Below are positions 32,301 to 39,393 of a stretch of 51,739 bases of DNA, piece by piece. Source of the DNA: Pseudomonas sp. RGM2987 (lineage in GTDB: Bacteria; Pseudomonadota; Gammaproteobacteria; Pseudomonadales; Pseudomonadaceae); assembly GCF_022952855.1 (NCBI RefSeq), contig NZ_JALJDX010000188.1:1-51739 (forward strand), in the 5' to 3' direction. Under the pieces are notes generated by a model that worked only from the letters and a program-made list of their open reading frames with translations, did no database searches and was not told the DNA's origin. The position numbers and the translations under genes are program-made. Numbering within the stretch: position 1 is the stretch's first letter; the number at the start of each line of letters is the position of its first letter.

Positions 32301-34233
32301 GGGCGGACTGATCCGACTGCAAGTCGGCTTCGATGGGCAACGCACCGCCTATGCCTACGACCTCAATGGTCACCTGCTGGCGAAAACCGAGCACGGCGAC
32401 GACGGCACGCAACGGGTCACCGGCTACCAGCGCGACGCGGCCGGACGGCTGTTGGTCAAGACCCTGCCCGACGGCCAGGTCATTCAGTACCGCTACGACG
32501 GCCTGGGCCGGCTGGTGTCGGTCGATGACGGCACCGATCACCCACTGGCCTTTGAATACGACGCCCAGGACCGCCTGATCGGCGAGCACCAGGGCTGGGG
32601 CACCCTGCGTTATCGCTACGACGCCTGCGGTCGCCTCAACCACCTGCGCCTGCCGGATAACAGCCAACTCGATTTCCATCACGCCACCGGCGGCGCGCTG
32701 ACTGCCATCGACCTCAACGGCACCCGACTCACCGACCATCAAAGTCGCGGCGGCCGCGAAGTACAGCGCCAGCAGGGCCTGCTGCGCAGCCAATACGACT
32801 ACGACGACCAGGGCCGGCTCAAGGCCCAGACGGTGTGGCAAAACCAGCAGCAGCTGTTCTGGCGCGATTATGCCTACAGCGCCAAGGGCCACCTCGAAAC
32901 CCTTTCCGACAACCGAAACCGACGCAGCTACCAGTACGATCAGCGGGATCGCTTGACCCGCATCGACTTTTCCCACACCGAGCCGCCGGAACACTACGGC
33001 CACGACCCGGCCGGCAACCTGTTGATGATGGACCGCCCCGGTCCTGTCACCTTCAAGGGCAACCGCCTGCTGCTGGACGGCGACCGGCACTACGACTACG
33101 ACGCCTTCGGCAACCTGATCCGCGAACACCGGGGCAAGGCCCACAGCCTCGTCACCGAATACCGCTACGACAGCCAGCACCGACTGATCGGCCTCACCAC
33201 CCCGGACGGTCGCGAAACGTCCTACCGCTACGACGCCTTCGGCCGACGCATCAGCAAGACCGTAGACGGCCTGACCACGGAATTTTTCTGGCAAGGCGAC
33301 CAACTCGTCGCCGAAAGCAGCCCACGCCACCACCGCAGCTACCTCTACGAACCCGGCACCTTCCGCCCCCTGGCCATGCTCGACGGCAAAGGCCTGAACG
33401 CCTGCCCGTTCTACTACCACCTCGACCACCTGGGCACACCCCAGGAGCTGACCAACTTCGCCGGCCAGATCGTCTGGTCAGCCCGCTACGCCGGCTACGG
33501 CAAACTCACCGAGCAAACCCACGGCGGCGGCGAACAACTGGAACAACCGCTGCGCTTTCAGGGCCAATACTTTGATCCTGAAAGTGGCCTGCATTACAAC
33601 CGCCATCGCTACTACAATCCCGAGACTGGGCGCTATTTGACGCCTGATCCGAGCAAGTTGGCGGGTGGGCTCAATGGGTACCGGTACACCCTGAACCCGA
33701 CGGGGTGGGTGGATCCGTTGGGGTTGGTGGATTGCCCGGGGAAGGGTGGGTGTAAGCCGGCGGTTGGGGAGCAGGATCCGGCGGGTAAAGTAGCTGTTGG
33801 TCAAACGGAACCTAAGCTACCTGCTCCTAAAAAAGAAGAGGATTTTCTATACCGCGGTGATGAGCGTGAGCTCGAAGATGTTTTTGAAAATGGTTTTAAA
33901 AGCAAAGGTAAGAGCAAGGATCTGTTTTTGCACTCCATGGATAGTGATTGGCCTCCTAGTTACTATATAAGCACTTCTTATTCGAGAGATGTAGGTAAGA
34001 AATTTGCTACAGATAATTATACGAAAATAGGTTATTTGTACACGTTGCAAAAAATACCAGGGCATGATCTGAAGAAAGAGCTAGGAGCTGCGTATTTGTT
34101 CGGCGCTGAAAAAGAAATTGCGATTCCAGACCGCATAAAAAATGAGGATGTGCTTGGCGCTACCTTGATACTTGATAATGGCAAAGAATTTGGCTACTCC
34201 ATACCTAACCCTAATAGGAAGATCAAAAAATGA
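29368..34233 (+). CDS. Rhs polymorphic toxin with ADP-ribosyltransferase C-terminus
   Basis: Contact-dependent toxin of about 1621 residues. Residues 1-450 form a non-repeat N-terminal region with hydrophobic stretches (AEVVGGVRASVLINFLLTRL) and no PAAR domain that I could see. From about residue 448 (CPVSMVTGEELLTLEDGTLD) the shell begins, with some twenty YDxxGRL-type repeats. The core ends YYHLDHLGTPQELTN ... RHRYYNPETGRYLTPDP, then the self-cleavage motif D1449-PLGL. The last 168 residues are the variable tip: YR1496GDER, the YIS1535TS1537 strand and E1581-K-E1583, the R-S-E signature of cholera-toxin-like mono-ADP-ribosyltransferases. The start is uncertain (ATG 29368 or 29395), with weak ribosome sites. 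Delivery is probably by type VI secretion; no vgrG is in the window. Confidence 0.92.
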   Translation: MFVRDKHLAMNNTIGLLVVAAMDPERPDVDAVLADFRSCLNDYDAWAESFWTGWALDLEQVFKVGNEVSLAAPKNLNEPISATVTACPAGGPLTLVHMFQAARFVPIGDTPVMLEPVTGGAPGQETFGEPVHHVIGPSGILEIPECWRGHRYRITFFPQVTADHVKALYASYQGVIAELEGWLKAEWEGEFQPLWSEFSDAGFLERYGVLQQADWRGFEKALHGLWDDVKQVFELLADLQANSEKLLEYLIPAELEQLLKASTEAIAKGLMVLSDEPSLFIHMAAFASWLRMLPPQYLAEVVGGVRASVLINFLLTRLTGALGLGVRMSGKVLDRVQSGRARQWLQASSQRLGQLTTNRLDQHADVLKPLVVSAQGAPLKPTPVGPLNITPEHAPALSVSNPAAVAREKSRGSTQLSKHEPHDDAPAQSKNPNGDSADTAEQTATSGCPVSMVTGEELLTLEDGTLDGRLPFVFTRLYRTSAADLDIGLGRGWSHALAHRLLLDGEQVTWIDQENRRTTFPLPTTQRPAIHNSLARAAIYLGVEPDELIIAQPGDQAPFLHFRDGHLTALSDRYDNRLTIQRNIHGDISRLDNGAGRALRLRYEQRHLIAVDYQTFHPANTHDDAWRTEQTLASYRYDGRFRLIEATNAAGESERYDYDDRHVILQRQLAGGASFFWEWQGAGPAARCVRHWASFAQMDSRYTWGEDGHVTVRHLDGSQEIYAHDDRARLVRKVEPDGGEHLKAYDDQGRLIAEQDALGAVTEYRYDDVGRLVALIAPDEVPTSYEYRNGFLHARSRGNATWIYQRNDQGDITRQTDPDGHVTFYKYDGQGRLLETCHPDGSFHRLSWNALGQLTEETLPDGSRRVFAYDARGRLLSRQDEHGALTHYQWDAMGRLLQTTSPTGAIRAWTYNAYGKVTAERDELGRVTRYEYADDLHLVRRRLNPDGTQLKYRYDSARLLLTEIENERGETYQLDYTPGGLIRLQVGFDGQRTAYAYDLNGHLLAKTEHGDDGTQRVTGYQRDAAGRLLVKTLPDGQVIQYRYDGLGRLVSVDDGTDHPLAFEYDAQDRLIGEHQGWGTLRYRYDACGRLNHLRLPDNSQLDFHHATGGALTAIDLNGTRLTDHQSRGGREVQRQQGLLRSQYDYDDQGRLKAQTVWQNQQQLFWRDYAYSAKGHLETLSDNRNRRSYQYDQRDRLTRIDFSHTEPPEHYGHDPAGNLLMMDRPGPVTFKGNRLLLDGDRHYDYDAFGNLIREHRGKAHSLVTEYRYDSQHRLIGLTTPDGRETSYRYDAFGRRISKTVDGLTTEFFWQGDQLVAESSPRHHRSYLYEPGTFRPLAMLDGKGLNACPFYYHLDHLGTPQELTNFAGQIVWSARYAGYGKLTEQTHGGGEQLEQPLRFQGQYFDPESGLHYNRHRYYNPETGRYLTPDPSKLAGGLNGYRYTLNPTGWVDPLGLVDCPGKGGCKPAVGEQDPAGKVAVGQTEPKLPAPKKEEDFLYRGDERELEDVFENGFKSKGKSKDLFLHSMDSDWPPSYYISTSYSRDVGKKFATDNYTKIGYLYTLQKIPGHDLKKELGAAYLFGAEKEIAIPDRIKNEDVLGATLILDNGKEFGYSIPNPNRKIKK

Positions 34234-34640
34234 TTTCTAAGGTGGAGGTGTATATATCTAGAGGTGGGGAAAGGGTAAACACTTTTCTTGTATGTGACTC
34301 TCAAAAAATTTCTATAACTTTTCTTTCGACCGATGGTCTTGAAAAAACTTATATGGATAGAAATTTTTATAAATGCTTTGCGAATCTTCGGCGAGATAAT
34401 GCGGACGTGATTTTTTTATGCAAGGGCGCCAAAAAGAATGTCCATCCATCCGGCATGTCGGCACAGATGTCGCTTGGGTTAAAAGCATATGAGCTAAGCA
34501 TGGGGGTCTCTCCATCTCTCGATGACATTGTTTATATATTTGATTATGACGATAGCAATCTGACAAATGACCCGGCTGAGCAGGAGGTGTTTTTTAGGGA
34601 GTGGGCTGAGTCTCTCTTGCTCAATCCCCCCGCCAACTGA
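34230..34640 (+). CDS. Predicted immunity protein for the Rhs toxin
   Basis: A 136-residue, acidic, cytosolic-looking protein with no signal or membrane segment and no family I recognise. Its ATG overlaps the rhs stop by 4 bp (ATGA), and its base composition is as AT-rich as the toxin tip, so the two moved together. By the general rule for Rhs loci the gene directly after the toxin tip encodes the cognate antitoxin; here it would bind or reverse the ADP-ribosyltransferase. No macrodomain or ADP-ribosylhydrolase motif was seen, so direct blocking of the toxin is more likely. Confidence 0.8.
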   Translation: MISKVEVYISRGGERVNTFLVCDSQKISITFLSTDGLEKTYMDRNFYKCFANLRRDNADVIFLCKGAKKNVHPSGMSAQMSLGLKAYELSMGVSPSLDDIVYIFDYDDSNLTNDPAEQEVFFREWAESLLLNPPAN

Positions 34641-34650
34641 CCCACCGCCA

Positions 34651-34722
34651 TCGCGAGCAGGCTCGCTCCCACTAGAGATGAGCGGCGAACCCGGAACACT
34701 GTGGGAGCGAGCCTGCTCGCGA
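34651..34722. repeat. REPIN, GTGGGAGCGAGCC family
   Basis: Inverted heads at 34651-34672 and 34701-34722, directly after the immunity gene. Confidence 0.9.
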
Positions 34723-34788
34723 TAGCGATATATCTGTCCCCACCGCTCTCAAATCTCATGTCGCCACCAACGACATATCCCAATAACG

Positions 34789-34815
34789 TGTCGTCAAAAT
34801 CGACTTTTGACGACA
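34789..34815. promoter_or_regulatory. 27-bp inverted repeat, TGTCGTCAAAA arms
   Basis: TGTCGTCAAAA, TCGAC, TTTTGACGACA: perfect 11-bp arms. A looser pair, ATGTCG/CGACAT, lies just upstream (about 34759-34776). It lies in the 545-bp gap between the immunity gene and the DUF6124 gene, and there is no T-tract, so a protein-binding site is likelier than a terminator. Confidence 0.5.
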
Positions 34816-34952
34816 TGACACCCCACACCTCGGCCCGGTGTTTATTGTGACGTCCTACGATCAGCCCCGACCCACACCACCTTGCGCCATTGCCTACAAC
34901 TACGCCAGAATCCGCCGGCTTGTGCGCTTTTGGCCGTCTCGGTAACTTGAAT

Positions 34953-34978
34953 CCCGTCACTGCTCATCAGTGATCGGG
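34953..34978. other. Hairpin at the head of the DUF6124 leader
   Basis: CCCG-TCACTG, loop CTCAT, CAGTGA-T-CGGG: a ten-pair stem with one bulged T. Only TTT follows, so termination would be weak. It may be the 5' end of the leader structure or the end of an earlier transcript. Confidence 0.4.
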
Positions 34979-35069
34979 TTTCGCAGCCCGGACTCTATAG
35001 GCGCATAACGTCACCTTCGAAAGCAGATCGCCCATGTCTGTGATTTCGTCAGAGGTGGCTGTGCGTGGG

Positions 35070-35176
35070 AGACCTTCGGGTCTGCCGGTCCCTAGAGTCC
35101 CGGTCTGCGAACCCGCGTACAGCTGCCACCCCAAATTCGTTTCGCAGCGAACGGTGGCAGCCCAACAGACTCTAGG
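35070..35176 (+). promoter_or_regulatory. Folded leader masking the DUF6124 ribosome site
   Basis: Three nested or adjacent stems: AGACC-TTCG-GGTCT (35070-35083, a UUCG tetraloop); GCTGCCACC (35122-35130) with GGTGGCAGC (35153-35161); and CCTAGAGTC (35091-35099) with GACTCTAGG (35168-35176). The last one encloses the second stem and pairs with the start of the Shine-Dalgarno AGGAG (35174-35178), eight bases before the ATG. Translation should be off when this stem is closed. Confidence 0.65.
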
Positions 35177-35185
35177 AGCTTTAGC

Positions 35186-35545
35186 ATGGTCAAAATTACA
35201 CCGACCCCCCCGACAACAGACGAAACCGTCTCCCGCGCCCAATCGGCCCGTAACAAAAAGTTTGATGAAGCCGCAACTCGGACCTTGGATTACTACCTGA
35301 ATCCCAAGCCGAAAAAAGAAACGTCCGACAACCCCAACACCATCTATCGCATCGCTTCTGATGTGGATTCCGAATGCTTGCTTGTCACCCTCAGTGAAAA
35401 CCTCGCTTCGGCGAATGCAATGATCGGAGATCTGGCGTCCGATCTTGAAGGTTCAAGGCGGCATGTGGCGTTGGGGATTCAGCAGGTGGTTGAGTTGAGT
35501 GAGCTGTTGGCGAATCGGGCTTTGGATATTGTTGAAGTGAGGTAA
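35186..35545 (+). CDS. DUF6124 family protein
   Basis: A 119-residue soluble protein of a small family that, as far as I know, is confined to pseudomonads and has no known function. It has a disordered Thr/Pro-rich start, RTLDYYLNPKPKKE in the middle, and a C-terminal helical half beginning DSECLLVTLSENLASANAMI that could form a coiled coil. The ATG is set by AGGAG at 35174-35178. Expression is probably controlled by the leader fold upstream. It ends 26 bp before a strong terminator and stands next to a likely defence module; a link between the two is not shown. Confidence 0.75.
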   Translation: MVKITPTPPTTDETVSRAQSARNKKFDEAATRTLDYYLNPKPKKETSDNPNTIYRIASDVDSECLLVTLSENLASANAMIGDLASDLEGSRRHVALGIQQVVELSELLANRALDIVEVR

Positions 35546-35571
35546 TAGGGCACGCTACAGCCCCAAAGGTG

Positions 35572-35602
35572 AAAAAAGGTCTTGCGATGCAAGACCTTTT
35601 TT
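35572..35602. terminator. Strong terminator after the DUF6124 gene
   Basis: AAAAAAGGTCTTGC, loop GAT, GCAAGACCTTTTTT: eight GC-rich pairs flanked by A and T tracts on both sides. It should stop the DUF6124 transcript and, from the other side, the nuclease-helicase operon that ends at 35691. Confidence 0.92.
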
Positions 35603-35690
35603 GTGTCTGAGAGCTCGGAGCAGACGAGTCCCGAGATCTGTGCGGCAGCTTGCCTGACATAGGTTGTAGTCAAGGCGAAACCGTACGAAG

Positions 35691-37562
35691 TCAGTCGTTG
35701 CTGTACTCGGCAAGCCGACTTTCAAAGTATTGGGCCGTCTCCTGATCGGTACAGTACAGATAGCAGCCTTTCATCCCCCGGGTCATCAACGTCCGATAGG
35801 TGTTTTTGATGATTAGATCTGTCTCCTTCTGAGCGAAGTCAGGCTGTTCTTTCATCAATTTTTTCCAGCCACGAATCGATTTGTCGTTTTTGTCTCGCTT
35901 GTGTGGCGATGTCAGCACTTTCCCTTCACGAGCGATCAAGTCCGGTCCGATGATCACACCTACATAATCAACTTCCAGCCCTTGGCAGGTGTGGATGCAG
36001 CCAACCTGTTCGATGGAGTTCTCCGCGATAATCCACAGGCTTCCGTCCTGATCCAGGTTCCACTGGCGAGCGTAGTTGTCGCCGATCACGATATCGGATG
36101 CCTTGGGATCTTTTTTACTGAGCCAAGGCCAGCAGTACCCTGCGACAACACGAGCTTTATTTCCATGGTTTTTCTGCTCGATGGCAGCGTGCATAGCCTG
36201 GGGGGAGCTGAACACTTTGAACTCGTACCCGTTGGTATCGAGTAGGGGGTTGGCGGTTGGTCGAATAGCTAACACGTCATCCAGCCACGCCAGATAACCA
36301 TCGGAACCGCTGCAGCGAAATTGGGAAGACAGCGAATACTCTTCCACAGTTGCGCCTTTTTCTTTGGCGAAGGTGCGTATTGCCTGCTTACTACCGATAT
36401 CGCTCAAGGTCACGCGCTGATCTTCGTCGATAAAGAAAATCGAGCATTTTGCTGAGTTGATCAGTTCCTTGATTTGATTCTCGCCGAGGTTTCCATAAAG
36501 ACCGCTTTTCTCGTTGAGCCTGTGGGCTTCGTCAACGATGAGAGCATCAAACGTGTTGGGTTCGGTTTCGATAAATGCCCCAGACCCGGAAAAGAAATTG
36601 GAGAAATGGCTACGCTTGATCGAACCTACCAGCTTGCTTTCGTACACCTTGCGGGGCGCGGCATTTTTCGAAACGTATTTACTCAGCAGCTTTAACTCGG
36701 TAAGCCTCACTAGCAAGTTGATTGCCAAAACAGTCTTCCCGGTTCCTGGGCCGCCTTCAATGATCAAGACCTTTGGCGCCGCTATGGACGCCTCGCTTGC
36801 CGCAACAAGCGCTGACTCGAAGATTTCCTTCTGATCGTCAATCAATACGAACTCAGGTTTGCCTTTCATCAGCCCGCCAAGCGCCTCTGCTAGGGCTTTG
36901 GAGGGTCGAATTTTTCCGTTCGACAGCTCATAAAGGACCTCTTTGTTGTCCCCGTGGGTGATGTGCTGCTTTAGGAAGTTTCGTAACTTCGTTAGCTCAT
37001 CAGGACCTTTGAGAAACAATGGTGCCTTACGGGTATGTGCTTCGTAGTGAGCGGAATCGATGACGCCATCACTGACATAATTATGCAGGTAGGCACAGGA
37101 ACGAACTTCGATACTTTTGTCGTAAACCGCTTCGTTGAAGCCTTCCAGCAGCGCTGCGTATGACCAAACTTGGTATGACGGGTGAATGGTTTCAACGAGG
37201 CCTCCGCCCAACGCCGTTTTAACAATCGCATCCTTGGCGGTTGCAGTTGCCTTGCTCCATTGCTTCAGTTCGATCAAAACAGCTTTTTTTGCTTGGTTCT
37301 CATCGCGACCGGTAAGCAAAAAATCGATGCGTTTCGAGGACTGCGGGATATGCAACTCAATGGCCAGCCCCGCATCGTTGGGCAAGTCATCATCTCGAAG
37401 CACCTTGGCCATATAGGTCAAGGATCCTTGCCATGACCTGATCTCTGACGCGCCCACCTTCTTGCCAGTGGCCTCTGTGAAATGCCGAAGAATCACTTCT
37501 TCAATGTCGTCGTTATCGTTGTCTTTCAAGAACTGCTGTTTTGTCGCAGCGTAAACGATCAC
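35691..37562 (-). CDS. PD-(D/E)xK nuclease-like and SF1 helicase (DUF2075) fusion
   Basis: The 623-residue protein has an N-terminal restriction-endonuclease-like core: RIDFLLTG gives D80, and VLIELKQW gives E98 and K100, as in PD-(D/E)xK nucleases. From residue 240 it is a DUF2075-type ATPase: Walker A G271-PGTGKT277, Walker B VDEAH (D344-H347), SSQFRCSGSD, TCQGLEVDYVGVIIG (motif V) and YRTLMTRGMKG (motif VI, Arg finger). GTG at 37562 is the start, with AAGGA 6 nt upstream. It is last of three genes on this strand, 24 bp after the MazG-like gene. A role in destroying foreign DNA is inferred. Confidence 0.85.
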   Translation of the reverse strand: MIVYAATKQQFLKDNDNDDIEEVILRHFTEATGKKVGASEIRSWQGSLTYMAKVLRDDDLPNDAGLAIELHIPQSSKRIDFLLTGRDENQAKKAVLIELKQWSKATATAKDAIVKTALGGGLVETIHPSYQVWSYAALLEGFNEAVYDKSIEVRSCAYLHNYVSDGVIDSAHYEAHTRKAPLFLKGPDELTKLRNFLKQHITHGDNKEVLYELSNGKIRPSKALAEALGGLMKGKPEFVLIDDQKEIFESALVAASEASIAAPKVLIIEGGPGTGKTVLAINLLVRLTELKLLSKYVSKNAAPRKVYESKLVGSIKRSHFSNFFSGSGAFIETEPNTFDALIVDEAHRLNEKSGLYGNLGENQIKELINSAKCSIFFIDEDQRVTLSDIGSKQAIRTFAKEKGATVEEYSLSSQFRCSGSDGYLAWLDDVLAIRPTANPLLDTNGYEFKVFSSPQAMHAAIEQKNHGNKARVVAGYCWPWLSKKDPKASDIVIGDNYARQWNLDQDGSLWIIAENSIEQVGCIHTCQGLEVDYVGVIIGPDLIAREGKVLTSPHKRDKNDKSIRGWKKLMKEQPDFAQKETDLIIKNTYRTLMTRGMKGCYLYCTDQETAQYFESRLAEYSND

Positions 37563-37586
37563 AAGAAATCCTTAGAGCACGAGGCG

Positions 37587-37970
37587 TCAGAGTTGGTCGT
37601 ACTTTTTGCTGGTGCTTTTGGCTTTGTCGACGGGGTATTTCTGGGCGTTCAGAGCGAGCTTGCTTGTGACCGCTTCGTTCAGATCGACCCCGAGCACGCT
37701 GCTCAGACGGACCAAATACATGAGAACGTCGGCCAGCTCGTCCTTGACAGCTTGGGCGGTCGAGGGGTGCTTAGCGGCAGCCACTGAGTCGGCTTCGCTC
37801 ATCCATTGGAAAATTTCGCAAAGCTCACCCATCTCGCCCGTCAGGGCCAGTAGAAGGTTTTTAGGCGAGTGGAACTGCTGCCAGTCGCGGTCATCTGCAA
37901 AGCGTTGAAGCGACGCTGCAAGCTTTTCCACATTGATTAATTCTTCGGATGTGCCATCTGCTTTGGTCAC
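37587..37970 (-). CDS. MazG-like nucleotide pyrophosphohydrolase
   Basis: All-alpha NTP pyrophosphatase, 127 residues if started at the GTG at 37970 (AGAGG about 7 nt before it). The longer open frame to 38153 lacks a start with a ribosome site and has a poor, low-complexity N-terminus. The catalytic set is E46-x-x-E49 (TGEMGELCE) and E78-x-x-D81 (KDELADVLMYLV), which binds magnesium and the triphosphate. Family members hydrolyse dCTP, dUTP or abnormal nucleotides. Inside a nuclease operon it may deplete nucleotides during infection or clear modified ones. The product ends with a Lys/Ser-rich tail. Confidence 0.85.
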   Translation of the reverse strand: MTKADGTSEELINVEKLAASLQRFADDRDWQQFHSPKNLLLALTGEMGELCEIFQWMSEADSVAAAKHPSTAQAVKDELADVLMYLVRLSSVLGVDLNEAVTSKLALNAQKYPVDKAKSTSKKYDQL

Positions 37971-38095
37971 AAGCTTGCCTCTCGTATGTCGCAAGAAACC
38001 TGACAACAGCCTTGTCAGAAACCTAGGGTTGGATTGTAAGAGTTTTCTTTTGGCGAAGCGGGTTTTCTGCGGGTATCCCTCGACACTTGGCCGGC

Positions 38096-38866
38096 TCAAG
38101 CTTTGTTTGTGGCTGCTTGGTAACGATCCTTGACCTCTGCCACGCTCAGCCACTTACGGCGTGAATGCACTACGCGATGACAATTGGCACACAGTAAAGC
38201 CAGGTCTGTGAGCTTGGTTTTATCGCCGGGTTGGAGCGTATGCAGTGGCTTAGTGTGGTGTACGTCGATAACGCCTTCGATGTCCGGACCGTATGTTTCG
38301 CTGAAGTTGAAGCCACAGGCTTCGCACTGGAGGGCTCCGTGCTTTTTGAGGGCTTCATCTTTTTTTCGTTTGACGAGTTTTTTATCTCTCTCCCGAACAC
38401 GGTGTACGCGGGTCAACACTTTCCCTTCTTCTGCTTCGAAAAAGCCCGGTTCTTCCTCCGCGCTTAAATCTACAGGCAGCCTAGTGGACGTGGTGCTGAC
38501 ATTTGCCTTAATGGCCGCCACAATTGCTGCGAGGTGCTCGGGATTATTTGCAAATTCGAGCCATACCAACTCTTCATCTTTATTGCCCTTCGCGAGACCT
38601 ATGCGGCCGGTATTCGTATAGGTCGGGTCCCAACGACGAAAATTGTTGAGCTTCATGTAAACACCATTCGTGTTACGGAAACTCTGGTTCTTACTCGCTC
38701 CGGTAGCATTACCGATGAGATTAAGACTCTCTGATAAGGCTCGGACTTCCGGATGATTCACGCCGGGCAAACCATTGCGATGGAGCAGGTATAGGTTCAG
38801 GGCAAGGACTAGCTCGTCGCGGCTCCAAGGGGGATTGGATTGATTACTGGCAGGTGAAGAGGGCAT
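38096..38866 (-). CDS. HNH endonuclease with N-terminal recognition domain
   Basis: 256 residues. The C-terminal McrA-like HNH domain has a structural zinc pair C181xxC184 and C226xxC229, the catalytic DVHHTKPL (H203, H204) and CHRVVHSRR (H230, H234). The N-terminal 120 residues (WSRDELVLALNLYL, then NGVYMKLNNFRRWDP) are a domain often joined to such nucleases and may read modified bases. First gene of the trio. The ATG at 38866 has no Shine-Dalgarno (the preceding bases are pyrimidine-rich), so translation may be leaderless or the start misjudged. The coding region is less GC-rich than the core genes, a hint of transfer. Confidence 0.88.
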   Translation of the reverse strand: MPSSPASNQSNPPWSRDELVLALNLYLLHRNGLPGVNHPEVRALSESLNLIGNATGASKNQSFRNTNGVYMKLNNFRRWDPTYTNTGRIGLAKGNKDEELVWLEFANNPEHLAAIVAAIKANVSTTSTRLPVDLSAEEEPGFFEAEEGKVLTRVHRVRERDKKLVKRKKDEALKKHGALQCEACGFNFSETYGPDIEGVIDVHHTKPLHTLQPGDKTKLTDLALLCANCHRVVHSRRKWLSVAEVKDRYQAATNKA

Positions 38867-39067
38867 GGAGGGGGGCTATCCGTAGGGTTCCCGTTTCGCT
38901 GTAGGAAACAGCGCGATAAGCCGTAAGAATATTCCCTTCTAGTGGCGTTTGGGAATCATGCGGCGTTCGAACTACCTACGCCGAGAGGATAAAGTGGACT
39001 GCCATTACGAGCGTAGCTTGGCTACCAGGTGGAGTTTTGACTGGGAATAGGATTTCCGGGCATTAAA
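38867..39067. other. Upstream region of the HNH operon
   Basis: No gene. On the minus strand a CGCTGT/ACAGCG hairpin (38897-38913) sits about 30 bp before the HNH start. Further up there is a spaced ATTCCC/GGGAAT inverted repeat near 38930-38955 and a GGCGT/ACGCC pair near 38972-38992. No promoter can be named with confidence. Confidence 0.4.
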
Positions 39068-39088
39068 AAGCCGGCTTATGGCCGGCTT
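39068..39088 (-). terminator. Terminator of the S24 repressor transcript
   Basis: AAGCCGGC, five-base loop, GCCGGCTT; read on the minus strand the stem is followed by five T. It stops transcripts coming from the repressor gene before the HNH operon. Confidence 0.75.
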
Positions 39089-39321
39089 CTCGTTGACTGA
39101 CTCAGTTCGTTTTTGACAAACCTCACCAGCCTTCAAAACGTACACCCGGCTCTTGCGGCCGGCTGTGGGACTTGGTCAGAGAGTGGTCTGCCTTGTCGGT
39201 GCGAGGCGTGGGCTCGCAAATGTGGGGCGGAGGATACGTGGGTTTTTGGCAAAATCCCAGTGGAAGTTGTGTTGAATCATTGGGTTAGCATTATGAAAAA
39301 AGAGTGGGGCTGCTTTGCAGC

Positions 39322-39347
39322 CCAGCGGGAGCAAGCTCCCTCGCCAC
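39322..39347. repeat. Single REP, GTGGCGAGGGAGC family
   Basis: Only the inverted right half is present, preceded by the usual GGGGCTGCTTTGCAGCCC hairpin. The left half is missing. The remaining sequence between 39089 and 39393 holds nothing I can name. Confidence 0.85.
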
Positions 39348-39393
39348 GGGGTTTTCTTGGCAGGGAGCTCTTCTGTCATTTTCCAGGTTTGGG

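Noticed and set aside
31045..33429. 794-codon frame antisense to the Rhs repeats
   Set aside because: A reflection of the repeated YD codons; rich in Val/Ala/Gln without motifs.
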